Below are positions 22,401-30,800 of a stretch of 64,000 nt of DNA, in pieces. The first letter of the stretch is position 1. Each line of letters opens with the position of its first letter. This stretch comes from Phyllostachys edulis (Eukaryota > Streptophyta > Magnoliopsida > Poales > Poaceae): positions 68,605,739-68,669,738 of the forward strand of contig CM070548.1 of NCBI GenBank assembly GCA_036346405.1, given 5' to 3'. A model generated the notes under the pieces. The model was not told the origin of the DNA. It saw only the letters and a list, made by a program, of their open reading frames with translations, and ran no database searches. The position numbers and the translations under genes are program-made.

Positions 22401-23854
22401 GGGAAAATTAGCTACCAGACACTGCAAATTGACACCCTTTGCCAACGGACATCCAAAAAGCGGGGTTACGCCAGAACACCCTGTAAAAATGTGTAATTTT
22501 GCCGTAGGACACTAAGGCCATTATTTTATCATTTCTGGACCGGAGGGGAGAGAGAAAGCACACGAATTGTGAATTTTACCCTTCCTACTCTCTCTCCCCT
22601 CATCTCTTTCTTCTCCCCATTCTATTTCTTCTCCGTTGGAGCTCTCTTGGCCAAATGTGGCTCCATGGCGCCACCTCTCGGCTCGGCCGACCCACCCGGT
22701 GCAGCCTCGACCTCCATGGCGCCCTGTTCTCCCACGCTCGGCTCCCTCGGCCCTCCATGGCTCCACCTCTCTTGCTCCCAACTTGGCCGACGCCGCCATC
22801 TCTTGCTTCGACACGTGCCTCGCTTACCACCACGCTGTCGGTGGCTGGAGGCGACGCGATGACGGTGACGCTTCTAGTCGCCCACACTCCTTGGATCGGG
22901 CGCCCTCTCGCCGGTTGAGTGGCGGGTTTGATGACCTTGGGCGAGACAAGAACCCCGGTGTGGTTCTCTGGGCCCTAGGAACCCCTCTGTGGCACGACAG
23001 CCTTGGCCCGCACGACCGGGTCGGATGTGCCGAAGACGAGCGGGTGGCGGTCGGGGAGCGGCCTGGCGTTGACAAGGACAAGGACGGGGACAGGGGAGCC
23101 CGGGTCGAGGCGGTTGAGATGGACGAACAAAGCCGAATGGAGCTTGTTCTTTGAGGACGCAGGTCGGCTCGGGCGCAGGGAGGAGGGTGGCGAGATGGAG
23201 TGAGGAGTCGAGACTTTGACGAGAATTGGTCGTGCTTGGGGCTGTGAGGTCCTTCTCGCCTGTCGGTGGGCACGATGTCCGTGACCTAAAGAACGACGGT
23301 GCGGTGCTCGCCGACAGGCTTGGCGGCGCCGGTCTTCATGCCATGGAGGAGCTTGAGGAGGGCGCCGATGTAGAAGAGAAGAGATGAGGAATTTAATGTG
23401 ATTATGCTGATTGAAGAGAGGGAAAGAGGTAGAATCGCAAGTAGTTAGGTTAGCGAGGAAATTAATTAGTGTTAAGTGCAATTAGTTAGCCGTTAATAAT
23501 TCATGGGAATTAGTATTTTGTATGACATGTGGGTCCAAAACTATTAGAATTGCAATTTGTGAGGTTATTTTGTATGACATGTGGGTCCAAAGCTCAACAA
23601 TCAGAGATTCGCTGAACTAGACCGATCGAGGTAGACACTTGTATTTAAGCCGAGCTAGTCACTGTGCATTGAGGGCATTGAAGATATTTTACAAAGTTTC
23701 TCTCTCTTAATCACTCGGATATATTATTTTAATGAGAGGAGTGTCTAATAGCAAATAACTACAAAATGTTAGTGTCTTTTGGCGAAACCACGTTTTTTTG
23801 GATGTCCAATAGTCAAATACAAAAAAAATTCAGTGCCCTGTAGCCAATTTTCCC
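22401..23854 (-). mobile_element. Pack-MULE carrying a DUF936 gene fragment
   Basis: The terminal inverted repeats start GGGAAAATTAGCTACCAGAC (left) and, read inward from the right, GGGAAAATTGGCTACAGGGC. Similarity extends about 100 bases inward, including GGACATCCAAAAA. The flanks are AATTAATTA (22392-22400) and AATTAATCA (23855-23863), a 9-bp target duplication with one mismatch as expected of a MULE. It has no transposase. The GC-rich middle holds a captured gene. It was inserted in the AT-rich array of MULE copy 1. Confidence 0.9.
22620..23378 (-). pseudogene. Captured DUF936-family gene fragment
   Basis: On the minus strand the reading starts GALLKLLHGMKTGAAKPVGE (about 23375-23316) and continues HRTVVL, stop, VTDIVPTD. 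After a frameshift it reads VHLNRLDPGSPVPVL and NARPLPDRHPLVFGTSDPVVRAK (about 23128-23000), then WATRSVTVIASPPATDSVV near 22885-22828. These are the conserved N-terminal blocks of plant DUF936 proteins (LLKLL.GM..GxKPxGEHR, VDRLDPGSPVPVL, RPLPGRHPLVG). The cellular role of most of this family is poorly known. Part of the family's middle is replaced, and several frameshifts and one stop occur. Sequence beyond 22830 toward 22521 is GC-rich but unassigned. Confidence 0.82.
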
Positions 23855-24060
23855 AATTAATCACCAGTAAACTATCGAATTACAACTAATTAATTACCAC
23901 TAAACTAACTAATTACAACTAATTAATTACCACTAAACTATTTAATTACGACTAGCTGAGTAAGACTGATTAACTATGACTACGGTAATAACGACAAAAG
24001 CATTCGACAAATTACCTGCCCTTCGGAGGGAAAGCTATAAAAAAAGCTCGAGCGACGACA

Positions 24061-24716
24061 GAATAATTCCAAAATTTCAACATGAGCCTAGAATGCTACT
24101 AAACTAATAATATAACAATTTAAAACTAAGACATTTTTACTAAATTTCGGTAGAACCTCCTTTGTATAGCTAATTATACCGGAGGTTCCAACAGTTAAAT
24201 ATATCATAATTAAATAATCCAACATCCAGCATAAACAATGGGCATCTAGTTATATATGCATGCCAACCTCGCCCTTTGTGATGCTAATGATACGCGAGAT
24301 GGATGGCTCGAGGAATGACACCATTAGTAAGTTGATTTGAAGCCAAATGCGTAGTTTTATGTAGGTGGGTTGGTGTGCGAAATGGGAGGACTATATTACT
24401 CCACCTTTTTAGTATGAGAAATTCCATTGGGTTCATGGCCACATACATATGGCTCAATGAGGCCAAAGAACTGCATACCCTTAATATTAAGGGGTGCGAG
24501 TGCAACTCTGCGTTGGCGTCCAATTTATCACTTCCTAACGTACGCACGAGCCAAAGTGTTATCCTTTTTAAATTAGTATATATATAATTAAGCAATATTT
24601 GGGGAACGCAAAATAAGAAAACAATGCTTACCTATGACATGGTTAGGAGGATGAAGGAGAGGACTCGGTGGTGCGGTCCTCAACACGTGTCGGCGCGATG
24701 GCTGTGGAGCCATGTG
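24061..24716. other. Unclassified AT-rich sequence
   Basis: I see no gene, terminal repeat or recognisable element end. A short near-palindrome GGTAGAACCTCC / GGAGGTTCC lies near 24150-24190. MULE copy 1 homology ends just before it. Confidence 0.5.
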
Positions 24717-25440
24717 TAACATCCCATTTTTGATCTTTAAAAATCTTCTTGCGTGGAATGGGTCTCCGAATTTTTTTACCAATTTTCCTCGAGGTAATAA
24801 AGCCTAATTCAAAATTTTGAAACTAAAATGATTTAATATGAATAAATTCAAATTCAATTCAATCAAAATCCTGAGTTCGATTGGTATTTATTTAGGCCTA
24901 TTTGGATTTCCAGCTTTTTCTTTAATTCAAAAATTAATCCTTTATTTGAAAATCCTCGTGGGTCGAATTCCTTCAGCCCATTTCACTCTCCTCTTGGGCC
25001 GCCAGTCAACTTCTTCTGTGCAAGGCCCACTCTCCTTCCTCTCTCTCTCGGCCCGCCTCACCAAAGCCCTAACCCAAACTAGGCCACGCGCCATCTGGCC
25101 CATCTACCTCCTCTCGCCTGGGGCTGCCTGTCATCAACGCCACCGCCTAGGTGTCCGCGTCTCGTAAGCTGCCACCCCGGTGCAATAATAGCCCCGACCA
25201 TCCTCGTTTTCCACACCCTCATGACGTGCCGTCTCCATTGCCTTAGCCACTACCGCCGGAAAAACTGCCGTGCACCACTGCCGAGGTCTTCTTGCCCCAC
25301 TCCGGCCGCGCACTGCCACTACCAAGAAATGATGCCGCTGTGTGGAATGGTATTTCATCGATGTCACTATGTGCACTAACGTGATCCTAAACTAGTGCAA
25401 TATACACAGAGGGTCTGGATTTACATATTTGGGGCTAGAC
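24717..25440 (+). repeat. Truncated LTR-like fragment starting TGTAACATCCC
   Basis: The stretch begins TGTAACATCCCATTTTTG and passes through a CCTCGAGGTAATAAAG block into a pyrimidine-rich, GC-rich section. Many grass Ty3/gypsy LTRs start like this. It differs from family L (copies A to C) after the first 12 bases. No LTR end, primer site or second copy was found, so the right limit is approximate. Confidence 0.45.
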
Positions 25441-25765
25441 ACGATGGCAAGACTCAGAAGGAATGTGTGCCGGACCCAGAGATCATGACGGTGGCGAGGT
25501 GTTTGGGGAAGCTTAGGATATTGGGTGGCCTAGTATAGGATCCTGTGGTACGGATAGAAATTTAGGTTGTGCGAGGGGACGCTTGAGCAGGCTTACACAT
25601 GCTCCCCATACATGATCATTCTCTTTCAGAGAAATTCTCAATGGATTGGTTTATGGTTTCGATCATTTTTCGTTTCCCATTGTAGTTGTTCTCACACCCA
25701 GCTGTTGTATGCTTGTTTGATGGTCATCTCTGATCTGACGAGCATTGCTTGGCACGTACGTGGTC
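25441..25765. other. Left flank of MULE copy 2, unassigned
   Basis: I recognise no gene in these 325 bases. They carry on directly at 35695 if the MULE is removed, so they may be the upstream part of the same host-like locus. Confidence 0.4.
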
Positions 25766-25774
25766 TGATTTGCC

Positions 25775-26193
25775 GAAATTTTGGCCGATACGACCGTTTT
25801 CAAAACCGTATTTACAAATTTGGCCAGATAAAATGGAATTTGTAAAATGACGGTGGCCAAGACGGTGACCTGCGCCACTCGCTTCCATCGACCGCCTTGC
25901 CGCTTGATTAAGACATCGACACATCGCCGCACTGCACCGAGAGCGGGCGGTGGTGGCATCGCGCCCCTCTGGCGCCACAGCAGCGTCGCCTGGGATTGGG
26001 GGATTAGGGGTGTTTAGGTTAGGAGAGATTAGGGTTAGGCGTAATTAAGGTTAGGTGGTGAAATTTCGAGGCATTTAAAAATATAGCAAATGAGTCCAAA
26101 AAATTATAATTTTTTTTGTGGAGCCTCTTAACACTGTGTAGTTGCTTGTGTAAATTTTTCATAATTTTATTCGTTCGGAATTGTTATCGCTAA
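25775..26193 (+). repeat. Left terminal inverted repeat of MULE copy 2
   Basis: About 419 bases that pair in inverted orientation with 35279-35685. Near the inner end are telobox-like TTAGGGTTAGG motifs, GTGGAGCCTCTTAACACTG and TTCGGAATTGTTATCGCTAA. Confidence 0.9.
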
Positions 26194-26449
26194 AATTTCG
26201 ATTTGAGGGTTTCATGATTTCATGTGACTTAGAATTCACAACACCCTTCCGATTCGTGCCTCCCCGCCGCCACATCTGGCCACGCACGTGATCGTCTCTA
26301 CGGAGGATTAAAAGCCTCGTGATGGTCGTGAACGCCGGGTTAGGTTTCATTCTGTTCTCCAAAATTAGAGTTTCGTCGCAGTGTTGTTGTTTCTATAATT
26401 TTTCTATTATTTTATTCGTTCAGAGAAAGGATGACTGATAAGCATATCA

Positions 26450-26727
26450 GACTAGGTATAACCTTGAGGATGTCGTCGTGCAAGCAAACTTTGTGTGCTG
26501 AAACACTTGTTGTCTTTTACAAATGGGATACGTATATGGTGAAGGGGTTGAGAACGCCACAGATTATGAAGATGCCCTAAAACATGGAGGATTCGATGTC
26601 GGTGCGAATGGTTCTTTCTGGGATTCCACCAGAAAAGGTTCTGCTCAACTCGGCCAATGTAGTAGCGCTCGCGCCGGATCCTCTCCACGTGCTCCCGGGC
26701 CGCCACCGGCGTTGAGGACGATGACAT
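26450..26727 (-). pseudogene. NO VEIN-like protein, captured N-terminal fragment
   Basis: The ATG at 26727 gives MSSSSTPVAAREHVERIRRE and continues RYYIGRVEQN. In grass NO VEIN-like proteins (GHKL/HSP90-type ATPases) the N-terminus reads REHVERIRRERYYIGR followed by NPLAEDMHQAV. Here homology stops after about 30 residues, and the remaining open frame to the stop near 26455 (LFWWNPRKN and onward) is not part of that family as far as I can tell. A TATA box lies about 115 bases upstream. The piece is inside MULE copy 2, on the same strand as the transposase. It is a gene fragment with its promoter, not a working ATPase. Confidence 0.72.
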
Positions 26728-26770
26728 TTGGAGATGATCCAACGCCGGGAGATCATTGGGGGTTTTGGAG

Positions 26771-27054
26771 ATGGAAAGTGGAGGAGAAACCAAGATGCTA
26801 GCTCTTGAGCTTCTTCCTATGCTGAGCAGCCGGCATGGAATCTATTTATAGTGACTGAACACACAAAAGGTGCACTTTAGAACTCCTTTAGCTCCTTTGA
26901 TATCATGTAGATGATGGGGGGAAAGTGGAGGAGAAACCGAGAAGGTAGCTCTTGTGCTTCTTCACCGCTTTTATAGAGATGGGTCTATTGGGCACCTGCC
27001 CGGTGTCCCTTGTTGCAAAGAACTCCTCTAGCTCCTTTGATATCATGTAGAACT
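26771..27054 (-). repeat. Tandem duplication of a promoter segment (about 140 bp, two units)
   Basis: Two units, 26771-26916 and 26917-27054, share AAAGTGGAGGAGAAACC, TAGCTCTTG.GCTTCTTC and CTCCTTTGATATCATGTAGA. Read on the minus strand each holds a TATA box: CTATAAATAG at 26842-26851, and CTATAAAAGC near 26968-26977. Confidence 0.8.
26842..26851 (-). promoter_or_regulatory. TATA box of the NO VEIN-like fragment
   Basis: CTATAAATAG on the minus strand lies about 115 bases upstream of the ATG at 26727, the usual plant spacing for a short leader. Confidence 0.6.
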
Positions 27055-27147
27055 AGTTTAGATGAAGTACTTTATGAAGCTTATACAGAATATGATTGAA
27101 GAGGCATACTTGCAATATAGGCTTGCTTTGATGGCTTAGCTTCCTGG

Positions 27148-27430
27148 TGGTCTTGTCATTTGCAAGAAAGTGTGTTGTTTGGTCTTATCATGCGCAAAGT
27201 GTCTCCTTTGGTCTTATCATCGCTATAAAGTCGCCCCGTGTGGTCTTGTCACTGTGCAAAGCTGCCCAGTGTGGTCTTGTCACTGCACAAAGCTGTCTCG
27301 TCTGGTCTTTGTCACTGCGCAAGGCTGTCTCCTTTGGTCTTGTCACTGTGCAAAGCTGCCCCGTTTGGTCTTGTCTCTGCGAAAAGCAGTCAGCCCCGTC
27401 TGGTCTTGTCATCTGCAAGGTAATACATTA
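27148..27430 (+). repeat. 31-bp tandem repeat array (nine units)
   Basis: TGGTCTT occurs at 27148, 27180, 27209, 27241, 27272, 27303, 27335, 27366 and 27401. The spacing is 29 to 35 bases, mostly 31 or 32. The unit reads roughly TGGTCTTGTCACTGTGCAAA then GCTGCCCCGT. The array ends 30 bases before the TATA box of the GRF-finger gene. Confidence 0.93.
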
Positions 27431-27457
27431 CCCGCTATGTTAGCCAGCCCCCGCGGG

Positions 27458-27467
27458 CTATAAAATG
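27458..27467 (+). promoter_or_regulatory. TATA box of the GRF-finger gene in MULE copy 2
   Basis: CTATAAAATG lies 84 bases upstream of the ATG at 27551 and just after a GC-rich CCCCCGCGGG block. Confidence 0.6.
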
Positions 27468-27550
27468 CACGCCCCACGCTCCGAAAGTAGGACCACTCAA
27501 TCCTTCAAACCGTAGGAAGAATAACCTTCTCTGTCATACACTAACATACC

Positions 27551-27850
27551 ATGGCAGACGCCTAGGGACCAGTCCAACCGGGGTCGCCGAAGCAAGACCT
27601 TCACCTCGAAAGGAGGGAGGACTTCGGCCCTAACTACCAGTTGATGCCGAACAAGCGTGCTCAACCTAAGTGGCCGAAATGCAGACACGGGGAGGACGCT
27701 ATCGTGTAGGTCATAGACGGCCCTTTGGATGGCGGACGGCGTTTCTTCCGATGCCCATACTCTGGGGTAAATAGTTTTGTTCATGTTACTGCTAATACAT
27801 CCTCCATACTAACCGTCCATTGCAGCAGATGGCGAAATGCAACTTTACCC
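27551..27850 (+). pseudogene. GRF-type zinc-finger gene in MULE copy 2, two exons visible
   Basis: The ATG at 27551 opens one frame that stays in register to 27766 except for two TAG stops, at codons 5 and 53. It reads WPKCRHGEDAIV, then DGPLDGGRRFFRCPYSG. A 59-base GT-AG intron (27767-27825) follows, and exon 2 gives QMAKCNFTRWIDPPH. The Cys/His pattern with GRRFFRC and RWIDPP is the GRF zinc finger. At about 27850 the sequence passes directly into antisense MULE transposase sequence, so the 3' part is missing. Both stops could be single transitions (TGG to TAG, CAG to TAG). The gene runs toward the transposase, unlike the GRF gene of copy 1. Confidence 0.78.
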
Positions 27851-30800
27851 GCTGGATCGATCCTCCCCACGCCTTTGAGGACGCTGTTGTAGACCTCGGA
27901 CATGTTGATCGTCATAATCCCTGCACTCGCATCGCCTCGTGTCATAGAGGAGGACCATTTCTCCAATTCGGGGCGTGGCCATTAATCCACTCGGAGAAGC
28001 TTATGGCACCACCGGGTTGCTCCCTCCAGAGTGGACTCCTTGTATGCCTCGTAGTCCTGTTCGAGGTCTCCAAATAGACTCAAACTTCATCTCAGTTCTC
28101 GCATACACAATGCCTTGAACGCTCCATGAGTTCCTCGATCAGAAACCGTGTGAACAAGTTAGATACAAGATGCCTCATGCACCACCGGATTGCACGCCGC
28201 TCCACCGTGAGATGGATCCGCCCCACGCTTCATGGTGTTGATTGCCGCCAACAACCCAAAGATTGCGGCTGTGATTAGGCGGACATTGGGCCTGTCTCCC
28301 ACCACCGCCTCTTCAAGTTCTCCAAGAACCACACCACCGATGTGTTTCGCTCTCCACAATGCCAAAAGCCACCGGAGAAGCCGGTCAATCGCGATCGGCC
28401 GCCACCGGTGAGGATGGTGCCCTTGTACCTCCCCGTGAGGAAAGTGCCATCCATCGTTAGCACGGGACGGCAGAACTTGAAGCCCCCGATGGCTTGAGCA
28501 AAAGCCCAGAACACCCGGTCCAATATGAAACGGTTGGGCCCTTTTCCAGCATCTTCACGGTCAAGCTTGTTTATGTACGTGCGGGGTTTGATTCGCAATC
28601 TGGTGAAGCAATCTCGCACAAGGTTGTACGCCTCTTCATATGTCCCGCATATAGTCTCGATGACCTTCGCTTCGCTCGTCGGACCTTGTCAGAAGCTAAT
28701 CGGATAGCCAACGATTGGCGACTTCCGACATCATCACTTGGGGAGATAGACACGTCGCCTCAACTAGGTGTCGATGAGGTTTGCAACATATGTGGAAGTC
28801 ACGCCCGATGTCAGCCTGTAGGGCTCAATGAGCTCACAAGTGTGGTCGATCACCTCCTTGACCGCGGAAGACCGAGCCAAGATCTTTGCTCAAGAGCGCC
28901 GACCTTGCCAGGTAGCCTTCTACTATGCACTTCATCTGCAGTGCTTTCTTTGGGTTGGACCGGTGCACTCGGCACACATATCGATAGACAAGGCATACCG
29001 TGCTATAGCTTGTTGCACGGCCACCTTGTCCGGGAAGCGTTGCCCAACTAAGAGGGTGTCGGCTTCAAACCCCTACTGGGAGCCTTCGTCTTGTGGCAGT
29101 ACGAGTGAACGCACCGCGATATCATCAAGTCTCGATGCCACGTAAGGACCACTGGCTGTGTGTGCGTCCTCGTCGGTACCATCGGAGGTTGGGTCGGTGT
29201 CCTCATCGGACTCCAACCCGAGAGGCTCGTCCGATAGATACTCGTGGCATGTAACATCCCAATTCTGAAAATGAGGGGAAATTAAAACTTTTTATTTATC
29301 TTTAGGTTCTTAAACCTTTTCTGTAATTCTTGTAAAAGAATTATGGGAATAGAAATCAAATCCCCAATTTAAACTCCAATCAAAAACCTCCCGGATAAAA
29401 ATCTTTTGTCCAACACTTGTAAATATTTTTCCTGAGTTCTAAGGAAGCCTTGTGACCCTCTGAATTTTCTTACAATTTTTAGAAATTGTTTGAATAATTT
29501 TAGAGGCAAGTCAAACCAAGTCAAATCTGGTCAAACCCTAAGGTTCCACCTTCTGTAATTTCTTGAGAAAAATGCAGGGCATTAAAACCTCTGGAAATTT
29601 TATGGGAGGTTGATCATCATGTCTGGAAGCTCCAGTTAAATTTTCATAAATTTTGGAGTTGTTTTGATACCTCAAATAAATTCACAAGTCTCAGCTCAGA
29701 TTTCAAACCCTAGGGCGGCACTATTGCTCGGGCTCAAGTCGACTCGAGCCTGCTCCTTCTCGGTGCGGCCTAGCCGCTCAGCCATTCAACCACGCTGGGC
29801 ATTTTCCACCGTGGGATCAGGATCCAACGCTGCTAGAGCGTGCACTTTCGCGCGCGGATCGGTTTAAAGCGGTACAGGCATCAAGGCCGTTCAGATCCAA
29901 TCCGACCACGCAGATCGACTGGTTGGGCTCAACCGCCCCGGCCACTTAACCCGAGCTGCTCGCTTTGTCTCGCTGACTGGTGGCCCTCAGCGCCTGTTCT
30001 TCTTTCCCTGTCGCTTCTCTCATACAAGACTTTGAGGCCATGGCGCCTGGTCACGCTTCTGAGGTCCTTCAACGACTTATTCTCGACCGGCATTTAATGC
30101 GCGTCGCCCTCCCCGCCTCTAAGTCCACCCTCTCGCCCTTTCACCAACTCCCGCCGCCGGGATGGCATGGCAACGCTTTGACCGTGGGGAGTATGCTGCA
30201 CCCTCTCCTCTCGGTACTTGAGCCCCTTAGTGGCTCCTTAGCTTCCTTTTGACGCACTTGAGCTCCAAGAGCACCCACGGTGCTTCCCTTGAGCTCAATT
30301 CGCCGCAAAACACCCAAGTCCACCATTGTTGGTCGGAGCAAGCCATCACCACCCGCATTCTCGCGCTCTCTTGCTCCGTTTCTTGCTCGGCTTGTTCCTT
30401 TCACCCTCCGAATGATAACCCTAATCCACCTCGCTTGTCTCCTCAGTATGCAGCCTAATTTAGGAGTTCCCAATTCGCCGAAAAACTCTTTCTTCGCCTT
30501 AGTCTCGGTGAGTGCCCCGCTCTTGATCCATTACTGGGTAGCATCACCGAGCTTCACCGATCATCTCCGTGGGCGTGGTCCGCTAATTTGCCCAGTGGTC
30601 CCGCCTCAATAGCACCGTTGCCACCACCGCTGTCTTCAGCCGCCGCCCACCTCCGACAACCTCTTTGGCTCCGGGTCCTCTCGGTGAGTCCCTAGAGTCC
30701 TCCTGATACTTGTGCGCACGTTATTTCGGTAGGAGAATGGCCGAACCGAGTATGTTGCTGCCAGATGCTCTCCTCCGCTCCTCACAAGCCACACACGTGT

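Larger units (their letters stand above)
16446..24060 (-). mobile_element. MULE copy 1 (MuDR-type), main body
   Basis: This body, read on the minus strand, has an AT-rich 5' array (21880-24000), a transposase gene (21810 to about 18080) and a GRF-finger gene (17371-16620). Its left terminus is 2259-3014, displaced by the hAT insertion at 3015-16437. The region 18740-21810 matches the second MULE at 27850-29249 plus 33713-34200. Homology to copy 2 upstream of the AT-rich array stops near 24058, and I found no right terminal repeat, so the 5' end seems lost or replaced. Nested in it are a foldback, a hAT and a Pack-MULE. Confidence 0.8.

Noticed and set aside
22636..23154. Plus-strand 172-codon ORF as a gene
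   Set aside because: It is the antisense shadow of the captured DUF936 fragment in a GC-rich stretch.
24717..25440. A further solo LTR because of the TGTAACATCCC start
   Set aside because: No LTR end, target duplication or second copy is visible, and similarity to family L stops after 12 bases. I list it only as an LTR-like fragment.
27188..27443. Overlapping ORFs in three frames at 27147-27463
   Set aside because: They result from the 31-bp tandem array, whose unit length lets the frame rotate without stops.
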